Source of the DNA: Branchiostoma lanceolatum
Lineage: Eukaryota; Chordata; Leptocardii; Amphioxiformes; Branchiostomatidae
DNA length: 64,000 nt
Assembly: GCF_035083965.1 (NCBI RefSeq)
Contig: NC_089731.1
Span: forward strand, 1,602,001-1,666,000
Reading direction: 5' to 3'
Of the stretch, positions 47,101-56,491 are shown one piece after another. Under the pieces are notes generated by a model. That model did not search any database, was not told the origin of the DNA, and saw only the letters and a list, made by a program, of their open reading frames with translations. Made by a program: the position numbers and the translations under genes. Each line of letters begins with the position of its first letter. Within the stretch, counting starts at the first letter, position 1.

Positions 47101-50100
47101 ACAACAACTTTGAATTAATATTTAAACCAGTTAAACAAATTAAGACATCACAGTGGGCTCCTTATCTATGTCCTTTAGACAAAGAAAGAGAAGAAGTAAT
47201 ACTCCTCACCACATCCAGCTCAAACTTGAGATACTCCAGTCCTGAGGCCAGCGTGGTCATCACAAGCAGCCTCTGTGGACGGAGACAACAGCAGCTTCGT
47301 TAGTACAGGAATAGATAATCTAAAGCCAGGTTAAATTGTGAGAGCCAGAGTTATGCTACGTTGGTTTTGTGCTGTACAATCTGTAGAAACGCCCTCATGA
47401 TCATGTAAGGGTGGTGGTAATACCCTGGGTTCTTTAGAGATCCCGCATAGAGAGGGAAGGAATCACACAGGACACAGAATGTATTCCGCACACACAGGGC
47501 TCGTACTTAGGCGTCCGTCAGCTCTTAGGTCCAGAAACCGACTGCCTGAGAACTCCGCCACTGTCACTTTATTTCTTGTCTTATCTAAACTTTGTCCCGA
47601 CGCTGGAATTCACCCCTAGTGGGAACATCATTAAAACGTCGTTACGGCCGTCACTTCTAAAGCCAAACTCTGTACGATTAATTACACTTAGCCCTCAGAA
47701 GATAGCGATAGTCCTGCTATTAATTAAAGACGGTTACACAACGAGAGAGTTCTGCACTTAACTAGTGAGTTTCGCCCCTCTCACAATCACTCTCACCTGT
47801 TCATCCCTCAGCAAGGCATGTCTGGAAAATGAAAAAAAGAAGTTGATTATTATTCTATATTACATCAAAATGTAACTAGCACTGTCAGTCCGGTATCATA
47901 CATTTGAACTTTTTAATTGATTGAAGACATACCAATTTTTAGTATCATACATTTGAACTAAAATTGATTGAAGACATACCAATTTTTAGCAAATATACAA
48001 GCATATCCTAGTACTAGTAACTGAGCCAGGTAGTACATTGTATATCTGAACATTCTGGAGTACAAAAAACTGAAGATGTTTGTTTATTTATTGTGACCCA
48101 CCGGACATAGTATTTCCTGACCAGTTGGTAGTTTTCTGGAAGACTTGCAGGTAACTCTTATTATGTTTGTTTATTTGTTGTTTGCGGGATGCATGAGTCT
48201 GCAGGACAGAGGCACCTGGCGAGCGGCCATGAAGCTCCCCCACGCATGTTCAAGCATGTCCAGATGATGGGGAACAGAAGACGTTAAACCTGATACTGTG
48301 ATAGTGAGTGAGTGAGTGAATATAGTGACCCACCTGACGTAGTATTTCCTGACCAGTGCGGAGTTCTCCTGGAAGACTCGCAGGTAACTCTCCAGGGCGT
48401 TCTCATTCAGGGCCAGGTACAGCCACGCACGTCCTGAGGACAGAGGGAATCAACAATTCACATTGAATTCTACATAATACAGTATGTCACATATACAAAA
48501 GTATGTTGATGAAGGTTAGACATCCAGGTAATAAGATACGCCAAAAATAATTATTCAAGCAACTGGATAAGATTTTGAAACAGTCAGACGTTTCAGACAG
48601 TATCCACTGTCTTTCGTCAGTGACTAACGATAGGACTGAGAACACCAGTCCTATCGTTAGTCGCTGACGAAAGACAGTGGATGCTGTCTGAAACGTCTGA
48701 CTGTTTCAAAATCTTATCCAGTTTCTTGAGTAATTATTTTTGGCGTATACAAAAGTATGTTGTACCTGTATATAGCATCCTTAGTGCTCTGATATAAGGT
48801 AAGTAAGATTTCAACAGGAGGGAAACATGCATCTGACTACATGAATATACCTCGAGCTGTGGAGGATTGGGAGGCATGGGGCATGTGGGAACCAGCCGGG
48901 AACATCCGAAGAACAAGCTCACCAAAATGATGATGATGACAACACGCACTCACCGAGAGTGTATTACTAAGTACCAAGGTACAGACTTTCCCCTCATCCT
49001 CTTATCTAATCATCCAGTTCAGCATTACTTCATTTTAAAAATCCGAGAAACAACAAATGCAGGAAACACAAAGCCCACCTCTGCCGAGGTCGGTGGTGAC
49101 GTTGCCCATCCCCTGGATCTGTTTGATGGCGTCCTTCCGCGTGAAGTGGGGCACGACAACCCAGTATCCCTTCGTAACGTTTCGCAACCTGCAGGAACAC
49201 ACAGGATATACATTCAGTTCAGACTATGTGTTCACAGTTTTCGCTGCGAATTCTTTACCGGGAACTGACTACAGACTTAGCAGTGTGGAAACCTACACAT
49301 GTACATGTAGAAGTTAAGTGATGCACAGACACCTCAGAGTCAGTAAACATTCATCACGTTTCACAGCCAGTAGAGTTCAATTCATACTACAGAATAGAGT
49401 AGTAGAGTAGAGTAGAAACCTTTATTTAGAGTCTGACACTCACTCACACTCACTATCCGGTTTATCGTCTGAGGAGTTTACATATCTGTGGACTACAAAG
49501 ACTGCTTGCACCACAGGGGGTGGTTGCATCTTCCACGCAAACATGTCCAATGGTTTACAATGTGTGCAACTTAAGACAAAGCACATTAAATTTCTTAGAG
49601 CATGTTGGATTGTTGGTGGAAAATTCAATGATGTAATCACACCGCAAGCAGATTTTGCAGTCCACAAAGGTTTAAACTTACTATGGAAAACTTAATAATA
49701 TGTCAATTCTGTCACACTAGCCAAACTTAAATAATAATAATGAAGAGGAACGCCACCATCTGTGGCCATTCATGCTCTGAATCCTTCAGATTTATTTCTC
49801 CTCATCTCAATCATTCAAAGATACGCCTCAGATATCTTGATTAAAGTGTTTAGTTTTAAAAAGTTGAACGCCCTGATTGGTCCAATGGTTATCACAGTCT
49901 CTATGCTGATTGGTTGAACTCACCCATGCAGGAAGGCGTGGTCCAGGTGCTCACACAGGGCCTGGATCTCTCTGTCCTGATTGGTCAGTGGAGAGGCAGT
50001 TTCAGGGTCCCCCTTACAGGCCTGCAGGTCTTGGATCTGGAAGGTAATCAGTATGATATAATTTTCCGATGTTAAGAAAAGATGTAACAGTTACATTTGG

Positions 50101-53100
50101 TAGTATTGGACAAGTGGTATTTTTGAAATAAATTATCATTATGTTACATACTGATCATTTCTCTACCATATAACCCCCATACCATTCCCCAGTGGAATGC
50201 CCTGCCTGGCACGGTTGTGATGGCTCATGCACCATTGAGTAATTCCGTGCCAGGCTGGAGGCCTGCCTGCCTTAGCCCTGGATCTCAACTTCCCCTACTT
50301 AAACTTGAGTACTTTGCCCGTGATGGGGCTATATGGGGGTAGCAATGAATGATTATACAGTTCTATGCATTGATATTGGTGAACATTGATTTCTCTCATA
50401 GTTTTACTTTAAAAAAAAATGTCATACAATTAACAAAATAATTCTAATCAACAATGTTTACACTTTTAACTATTGCTTATCCAACCATTACAAAGCAAGC
50501 AATGACTAGCCATCCCTGGCTGTCAGCTGAGGATACAGACAAAAAATAACCTCTTACGAATCGTGTCAGTTACATAGAGGCCAAATTAAAAGGCAACAAA
50601 ACATGTACACCTCCCCCTGGCTATGAAATAAATGGACCATTCCCTGTGACTTTTAACCCTTATAGTATTTATACCAAACATTCTTGTGCATAAATCATGA
50701 CTGGAGTCAGACTAATCAGGAGCGAAAGTTTCGGGGCTGACGTGAGCGCTCGTACGCTGCACGAGTCTAGAATGCTACATATCGGAACTGGCTTCATCGC
50801 TACAATGGCCAACATGATCTTTCATCTCCATACAAGCAGATCTATCGGTGGCAATTAAGGCAGCATCAAAAGAGCCAACCAGTATCAAAAGCCACTGGTG
50901 GACGATAGATCTGCTTGGAGATTAATTCACATCACTTTAACAATTAAGTAATACAAGGGTTGCTGTTTTACCCAAAGGTATATATGGTGACATAAGGCCT
51001 GCTAAATTCCTGGTAGAAGCAAATATTTGCATAAACCACTATTATAAGCAATATGAATCTGATTTAAAAATATCTGATGGTGAATTTACAGTCCAGATGA
51101 AATACCAGACAGCTTCTGAATCTCTTTCCTGCAGTAATATCAGCTCAGGGTTTGAATTTGGCAACTGGCCACAACATATCAGTCTTTGGTCAGCCTGCCT
51201 GATTAATATTGTCAATGTCTCGCATACAACCATATTCTAAATTCTAAATTCTAATATTATTTTTCTTTGTACGTGAACAGTTTATTGTACAACATAATGC
51301 TATTAATGGAGTTCCACATGACTATAGTATAGCTACTAGTATAGGAATACTAAGAAATATCCCCATGGTTCAAGGATAATTCAACTGTGTTACGTACTCC
51401 ACTTTTGACATTGTCCCAGTATTAGATGCCCTTCACACACATTTATTACATATGTAATATAACCAGCTGCCTACGTAAAGTTACTAACATATATATAGTA
51501 TTATTATAGACAGCCACGGTGTACTAAACATATGCCTCAGGAAACAGTATGGGAGTAGAACACTGAAGTCCACCACTAGTGGACTACTAGACAAGTACGC
51601 CTCCCTATATTGTAGAGGCCTGTGTCGACAAACAGCTAATAGAAATATGGAGATAAGGCATTGCCAAAAGATGTGGGAAGAATAAGTAACCAGCCTTTCA
51701 GTGTCTATCAGAGGCAGGCTTCCTAATCACACCACAGCAGGGGATCAGAGGGTTGATAGCTGACTGCTGGCCAGACCTCAGGACCAGCTGATACCATGTA
51801 GAGTTTGGCAGCGGCTCAAGATTGTAGAGGCCTTTGCAAGTTCTTTCTTAGAACTCAACTTCCTCACAAAAATTTGGAATCATGTACAATCTGTATCTGT
51901 ATAGCCAGTATAACCGCCCTTCGGCGTAACACACCTGTCATACATCCTGTCATACACAGCTTGGCTGGAAAACATCACAGACTAGTCAGAAACAGTAGTT
52001 TTAATCTTATATGTTATATCCAAAACAGTTCACATCTAGATCTTATAGCCAGCCACCATGAGACACCTGTATAACTTTATACTAGTATAAAGGGCATTAA
52101 ACTAACCAACATACAGATAGATATGGAATGTTTACCTTCTAGAAAGATAAACATGAACAGATTAGAATTCTGCTTGTAAAGAGAAAGAAATGTCAGTAAC
52201 TCAGAACTGCTTTCCAAGAACAAACATTTTTCTATATTGTTGAGGACTTATTCCTAATCAATTCACAGACGCACTGGAATACTACTACTAGTACTAGCAG
52301 TAGAAGATAACAAATTGTAATACATGTACGCCAAATCAAAAATTGGTAAAAGAACTGAGCTATCTAGTGACCTAATATATATAACTGCCCCTGGAGGATG
52401 CATAACTGATGAGTGATTTGAATATAATAAAACTACCACAGACTTTATGACACAGGAAGGACAAAAATCTGACCAGTAAATTAATTTTCATACTGTACTA
52501 AAGAGGACGACTCAATCAAATTGTCCATGGAGAGTTCAAACATGTGATATGACCATGATGTATGTAAATATGTATATACTATGTAATGTAATGTAATGTG
52601 TATTTCACAAGTTGTAATGTAATGATGTTATATGTACTCGGACTCCAGGAAGAATAGTGAAGTTCACTCAGTGAGTGTGTACTTCACTAATGGAAGTCTT
52701 TTTTACAATAAACAATGTCAGTCACAGTGCATTTGTAGTTCTATATGTCAGAATTTTCCAAAGTGAAGGTCAAATCCAGTTTTTCTTCTAAACAAAGAAA
52801 CAGGGGTCCTGCATCCTCATTTACTTTCAGCAGGACCCCCTCTGTCTTATCCCTGGGAGTTTATTCTGGCAAAAACCTTCAGCTGTGTCTTGTCAGACCA
52901 TAATTTCCACCTTGAGATCTAGAATGCCTCATGATCATGATGCCCAGTTTTCACATCATTTCTAAAACTCTACATTGTACTAGCATGCTACCATTCACTA
53001 TGATTCAGCTTGGTCACTGCACTCTCTCGTCATACTTGTTATCAAACTAAAACTTCAAGCTTTAAAAGTCACATGTATACTAGTACATTTGTAAGGTTAC

Positions 53101-53511
53101 ACAATGTGGTCATACCGGCAAAAATATCGGAATAGACACAACAGAATTTGGGTATATTCCATGTTATTTATCGAGTACCCTTAAGGACTCCAAAAGGGCA
53201 AGAATAATAAATGGCTTCAAACATGCATCAAACTGTCCTGAACTGTCGGTGACAAATAGCAAACTCTTAAATCCATTTTCTGCGTCGATCAGTCACAGGC
53301 TCCTACTAGTAGCTATATCCAATGCTATAATGGAGTTCCACCATATATGTCTAGTGGCTGTAGGCTCAAACTGATATCCCCGCATGGTCCAAGGATAATC
53401 ATTTTATTATTATTAATATTAACTGTGCTACGTAGTCTGGACACTTGTGACATTGTCCCAATATTAGATGCCCTTCACACACATCTATTACACCGTGACT
53501 GTCTATAATAA

Positions 53512-53555
<44 letters not shown>

Positions 53556-54495
53556 ATTTTTCGTAGGCAGATGGTTATATTACATATGATTATGAAGGGT
53601 TACATTTTGAGTATTAGTGTTCAACTTGTCATTAACCCCGCACACACAAACACACGAACATACACAGGCAAACACACACAAGCTCACACACACATGCACA
53701 CGTCACACATACAGACACACACACACACACACACACACATTAACATTCACACACTCTCACACACAAACACACACACACATACACACACACACACACACAT
53801 ATGATCAGGCACACACACACAGACAAACACACCTTCTGAGCTCTGTCATATTTTTTTGGGAGGAACCCATAAATCAACTGTAGGTCAATAGAACTAAACT
53901 TGTTGTAATCACGGTAACGTTGACTAGTCATGGCATGGCTGTTTTTGCACAGCCTGGACATAATCTGTACTTTCACAAAATATTAATGTTATTGGCAAGG
54001 ATGTTAGCAACAATCAGCAAATTATGCCGTTGAAAGAAGCACCATAGAGCAGCTAACGCACGTCCTTCTTCTCACAGTTTCTCTTAATATTTAACTGCAA
54101 GATTATGCTGTTGTTTTTTGAGGAACTTAAAACAACGTAAACAACAAAATCTTCCTCCTTGCTCCGATCGCGATAAACAACTGGTTGACCAAGAGCTTTC
54201 TTCCCAACTACCATATCCATCCGCATTCCTAGATAGAAGTACTGAGACCGCTACCTCCCGTTCCTCCCGTGTTACGTGATTTTCCCGTCCCAAATCTCGT
54301 CCTTCCTATTTTTGCCGTTCCGCCATCCATGATCTCATCACAAAACATGACAGCTGATCTTTGGTTGAAGTCCGCTGCACAACGCAGCAAAAATACGCCC
54401 CTAAAATCGTCTGAAAACCACAGAACGCCACCTACCCCCTTCACAGCCCGGGCGATGTTGTCCAAGATCCGGTCTTTCAGCTTCAGGCGCTCCAT
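38238..54495 (-). CDS. PLEKHM2: PLEKHM2/SKIP: RUN- and PH-domain lysosome-kinesin adaptor (21 exons, 1,040 aa)
   Basis: In vertebrates PLEKHM2 (SKIP) links ARL8 on lysosomes to kinesin-1 for transport to the cell periphery. Exons 5' to 3': 54495-54436, 50036-49924, 49188-49079, 48433-48334, 47821-47797, 47272-47210, 46771-45761, 45432-45287, 44718-44470, 44163-44094, 43790-43700, 43412-43348, 42875-42787, 42336-42204, 41532-41339, 41118-41053, 40807-40648, 40299-40234, 39791-39675, 39206-39102, 38327-38238. The 3,123 nt close in frame, and all borders are AG/GT. It starts MERLKLKDRILDNI, matching the vertebrate start. N-terminal RUN domain, disordered middle, conserved block with MSTGHMEG, then PH domain and C-terminal block; human length ~1,019 aa. 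Confidence 0.95.
38560..39100 (-). pseudogene. Three ghost copies of the 3' half of PLEKHM2 exon 20
   Basis: Downstream of exon 20, ~140-bp units repeat the last ~60 coding bases with the GTAGGT or GTAGAT donor and ~80 bp of intron. Donor-proximal ends are at 38642, 38780 and 38921. The copies encode variants of HEQHKFICTLQEALSELFQ; the nearest is closest to the real exon. No matching acceptor is copied, so splicing as full exons is unlikely. Confidence 0.8.
40463..40647 (-). repeat. 78-bp tandem repeat seeded at the donor of PLEKHM2 exon 17
   Basis: CCCCAGAGGCA(C/A)TGC recurs at 40463, 40542 and about 40620; each unit ends with CCCCTTGTGA, the complement of the last 12 coding bases of exon 17 and the following G run. 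Three units fill the start of intron 17. Confidence 0.75.
41658..41700 (-). pseudogene. Ghost of the 5' end of PLEKHM2 exon 15 with acceptor
   Basis: Minus-strand text CTCCAG then ACGACGGACTTGGACTTG matches TTCCAG then ACATCTGAGCTGGACCTG at the real exon start (41532), over ~43 bases in the same frame, 160 bp upstream in intron 14. Confidence 0.7.
41985..42169 (-). mobile_element. Two adjacent TTAACC MITE copies
   Basis: 41985-42064 and 42092-42169, same orientation, 27 bp apart, in PLEKHM2 intron 14. Both contain TTAGCACACTGAAGTA, TTCCTATTGGTTACAGAG and GGCAGCAGGGAGAAGGTT. Close spacing suggests a local duplication or repeated insertion. Confidence 0.65.
44470..46771 (-). CDS. PLEKHM2: PLEKHM2 exons 7-9: disordered linker
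   Basis: Residues 158 to about 626. Exon 7 (1,011 nt) begins DVPYLDL, as in vertebrates, then is Ser-, Gly-, Gln- and Asn-rich. One short island is shared with human SKIP: LEVIRKKTKKGGKKKK. Exon 8 is acidic (YEEEEDDD), exon 9 Arg/Pro- then Glu-rich. I find no tryptophan in exon 7, whereas the vertebrate linker carries two Trp-acidic kinesin light chain motifs; the only Trp followed by acids is SWEEKNGD in exon 9. Confidence 0.9.
44807..45056 (-). mobile_element. tRNA-derived SINE, same family as 6041-6337
   Basis: On the minus strand: CCAATGGTTAGCGGCC (A box), AGTTTGATCCCGGC (B box), then CAGTCCTTAGGAC and GGGGAATTTCCCCGGTAC, matching the plus-strand copy to CCAGTGGAAGA. In PLEKHM2 intron 8. 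Confidence 0.8.
45062..45280 (+). mobile_element. tRNA-headed SINE, second family, beside the previous one
   Basis: GTGGTGTAACAGCAGGG (A box), GGGTTTGAATCCCC (B box), TTCCCTTGGGAAAAAGGCAC body as in 8157 and 10251, and an AATAATAAAACATG tail. It abuts the opposite-strand SINE within 6 bp. Confidence 0.7.
46822..46902 (-). mobile_element. TTAACC MITE in PLEKHM2 intron 6
   Basis: TTAACCATTAGCACACCGAAG at the low end and GGCAACAGGGAGAAGGTTTA at the high end, full-length relative to 42092-42169. Confidence 0.6.
47210..54495 (-). CDS. PLEKHM2: PLEKHM2 exons 1-6: RUN domain
   Basis: Residues 1-157. Landmarks of the SKIP RUN domain in order: KDRILDNI, ALCEHLDHAFLHGL, GYWVVVPHFTRKDAIKQI, RAWLYLALNENALESYL, VRKYYVRHALL and ASGLEYLKFELDV. 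In the family this domain binds ARL8. Exon 5 is only 25 nt (47821-47797). Intron 1 (54435-50037) is 4.4 kb and holds most of the repeats; introns 3 and 4 hold an exon ghost and a ribozyme-like repeat. Confidence 0.93.
48092..48158 (-). pseudogene. Ghost of the 3' half of PLEKHM2 exon 4
   Basis: 67 bases match 48325-48391: GTGACCCACC, AGTATTTCCTGACCAG, CTGGAAGACT.GCAGGTAACTCT. It lies in intron 4, 230 bp past the real donor; the copy's donor region reads TCCGGTGGGT. A dispersed repeat ending in (GTGA)n lies between the copy and the exon. Confidence 0.75.
48490..48765. mobile_element. Foldback repeat with hammerhead-like cores in both arms
   Basis: Arms of about 95 nt start at TACGCCAAAAATAATTATTC (48536) and end at the complement near 48746. 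Each arm contains CTGACGA, stem AGACAG, loop TGGATG, stem CTGTCT, GAAAC: plus strand 48664-48694, minus strand 48620-48590. The left end carries GATGAAGGTTAGACATCCAGG as in the element at 11285. The 16-mer ATACAAAAGTATGTTG flanks it at about 48492 and 48747. PLEKHM2 intron 3. Confidence 0.65.
49388..49680 (-). mobile_element. Probable retroposon fragment with pentamer tail
   Basis: On the minus strand an AATAAA followed by TCTAC repeats (plus strand GTAGAGTAGAGTAGAAACC at 49400-49420) closes a ~260-bp segment with a 75-codon open frame that matches no family I know. The tail style resembles the other LINE and SINE ends. PLEKHM2 intron 2. Confidence 0.4.
50822..50924. mobile_element. MITE of the CTCCAAGCAGA family (degenerate)
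   Basis: Left end ATCTCCATACAAGCAGATC (three inserted bases) and right end GATCTGCTTGGAGAT are inverted. No target-site duplication is readable. PLEKHM2 intron 1. Confidence 0.6.
51297..51523 (+). repeat. Dispersed repeat, copy 1 (partner at 53320-53588)
   Basis: Contains TAATGGAGTTCCAC, TTCAAGGATAAT, GACATTGTCCCAGTATTAGA and TGCCCTTCACACACAT, then from about 51450 a ~72-bp segment from TATGTAATATAACC to CAGCCACGG that is inverted in the partner. Confidence 0.7.
52560..52715 (+). mobile_element. 3' end of a CR1/L2-like LINE
   Basis: ACTCCAGGAAGAATAGTGA, then CACTAATGGAAGTC and a T-run and ACAATAAACAATG: the 'ccaggaagaatag...taatgg...aataaa' layout common at 3' ends of CR1/L2-type elements. 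No coding part remains. PLEKHM2 intron 1. Confidence 0.45.
53320..53588 (+). repeat. Dispersed repeat, copy 2, with inverted inner segment and (TA)n
   Basis: Left part matches copy 1 (GACATTGTCCCAATATTAGA, TGCCCTTCACACACAT). From 53493 it reads CCGTGACTGTCTATAATAAT, a (TA)n run at 53515-53551 and CGTAGGCAG.TGGTTATATTACATA, the reverse complement of the corresponding part of copy 1. Confidence 0.7.
53640..53826 (+). repeat. (CA)n-rich microsatellite tract
   Basis: Interrupted CA/CACA runs with AAC, GAC and CTC variants over ~185 bp. Frames through it (Thr-His repeats) are not genes. Confidence 0.85.
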
Positions 54496-54680
54496 CGTCG
54501 CCGTTTCCTCGAAGGAACCGAAGAAATTCAGCGCAGATGAAAAATTTTCCGACTCAGGTCGGCCATGATGATAGAGGGAATTGTGGGTCATGCGTGATCG
54601 ACCGCTCAGGAGCGCCACCTGGCGGAACATTGTGAAATTGAAGGGCTTCTTGATAAACTTTATTGTGGCCATAATCATAA
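54496..54680 (-). promoter_or_regulatory. PLEKHM2 5' UTR and probable promoter
   Basis: The coding start is at 54495. Upstream, 54530-54620 is moderately CpG-bearing with no TATA box; CCTGCTGGGTCATGCG-like text near 54586 has no firm motif. An upstream in-frame ATG (54678 frame) exists but the family start MER(L)KLKDRIL is preferred. Confidence 0.4.
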
Positions 54681-54681
54681 A

Positions 54682-54746
54682 TAGCCTGGAATCCTAACCT
54701 ATCATAGCTCCCGAGTCTCTCGCAAATAGGTTTGGATTCCAGGCTA
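54682..54746. mobile_element. 65-bp MITE, TAGCCTGG family, perfect 9-bp duplication
   Basis: TAGCCTGGAATCCTAACCTAT is inverted at ATAGGTTTGGATTCCAGGCTA with one mismatch. It is flanked by AATCATAAA at 54673-54681 and 54747-54755, exact. Lies just upstream of PLEKHM2, possibly in its promoter. Confidence 0.85.
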
Positions 54747-54759
54747 AATCATAAAAGGA

Positions 54760-55535
54760 TGGATCTAAAACACGACTTGCATCAACTAGGACATCAAAAT
54801 GTGTGTATAAATGAAAGAAATCCGTGCTAAATGTTACACTGATAATCAATGGTATGTTATAACGTTATATTCGTAATGTGTTGGCCTTTTCAAAACATCT
54901 GTCTGTCGCTTAATTATTTGCACAAGGAAGAGTTTTACGATTCAGCACACACGTAGAGATCCAGATTTTTCTTGGTAAGCATGATTAGAAGTAGATGTAA
55001 TTAAAAACACCAGCTTATTTTATGTGTTTGAAAACTTCAAGCTTAAGGTTCAAGGTTGAAAACTTTTAGACATGGATGAATTTATTACGTTCAGTACCTA
55101 CAATTATCGAAGTATTCACGTGCGCTATTGATTTTATTTGTCCTGTCTATTTATCCTTATAATAAAGGTTCAGAAGAACGCAAATTAAACATTCAATTTT
55201 GGTGACTGCTGGTCCGTCCGTTTCGCGTAAAAAGAAAATATAACGTATGATTGCTTTACTTTGGCCCCGCGCCGTATGATTAGTCGCACCTATACAGTCA
55301 CGTACATGGAAAAATAAAATGGTATTTAGGTCACATAAAATAATAATGAATTTTAATGTACACAATTTAAGGAGAATTCTGTCTGCAAGAAGGCGACTAG
55401 AGAAAGAACTGGAGGACAGTGAAGGAAATTGGTTTTACCAAGGTTTTACCCACTCTGATGCAGAGGCGTCTCAGACCACCGTGTAGGAAATGGACTATAT
55501 AACCTTCGCTGAGAAGGTCATGTTTTCGTCAGCGT

Positions 55536-55590
<55 letters not shown>

Positions 55591-56490
55591 CACGATAACT
55601 CAAGAATGCCTGGATGGATTGTCTAAATATTTGATATGTGGGAAGGTCTTCCCAAGATCTCAAAATGACTAGATTTTGGGTCCTCTAGCTGCTTGCTATG
55701 GTACTGTGGTGGAACTTCCAGTTTTGATATCTCGTGTTCTGCACTGCTATTGTCATGATTTTATAGTGGCAGATAACTCTTGTTGGTATATGGGAAAGGT
55801 AAAAGGCATGACTAGTACTATCTAATAGTATTCTTCATTGACTCTTGAAGCATTTCACACCTTTGACAACTTTTAGACGTTTACACATCAACGGATTGAT
55901 TAGTCCATAAACGCAACTGTCAAAAATGCACGTTTATTAAAATACTATTTTTTCAACTCAAACGTTTGGCTCGGAACTACTCAACATCTAAGAATTTGGT
56001 TTGCATTCTTTATTGGAAGGCTGCTGCGTACGTGATTTTATTCTTCATCCGTATGGCCCTGAACTGCTTTATGTACTAGAATGTAATAGACCCATCTATA
56101 GAAAAAAAAATGCTATTTAGGCCATAACGTCATATGATAATGAATATGCATGCACTCCAACCCACATCTAAACGGGTTTCTCTCAGGTGCTCATTTAAGG
56201 ATATTTCTGCCGTCAAGAAGACCACCGGGCTGTAAAAAGTGCTCGAAGACGCTCTTGGAGGATCGAAACACCAAGGAATGGGCCAAACCTGCGGACACCT
56301 GTGCGTATCCGGGTCAGTGAAATTACCCACCCGTATGTAGAGGAGACCAGTATTGCAAGAGAAATTGGACTTAATCGGGGCATGTACAATGAAAAAGACA
56401 ATTCTGTTTTTCTTCATCGACTCTTGCCAACGTAGCTGTAAGAGAATAAGTTGAAGATGTAGCCCAAGATTACAACTGGCTTAACTCTGA
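54760..56490. other. Intergenic between PLEKHM2 and the LRR-Ig gene
   Basis: Contains the (GT)n-bearing dispersed repeat at 55538-55735 (see 13196-13425). No exon recognised. Promoter elements of the LRR-Ig gene are not evident. Confidence 0.4.
55538..55735 (+). repeat. (GT)n-bearing dispersed repeat, copy 2
   Basis: (GT)n at 55538-55588, then AACTCAAGAATGCCTGGATG, GGGAAGGTCTTCCC and GGTACTGTGGTGGAACTTCC, paralleling 13196-13425. Confidence 0.6.
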
Positions 56491-56491
56491 A

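Noticed and set aside
49440-49667. 75-codon minus-strand frame
   Set aside because: Sits in a probable retroposon fragment and overlaps no conserved protein; kept only as part of that repeat.
53571-53883. Thr-His repeat frames
   Set aside because: Translation of a (CA)n microsatellite.
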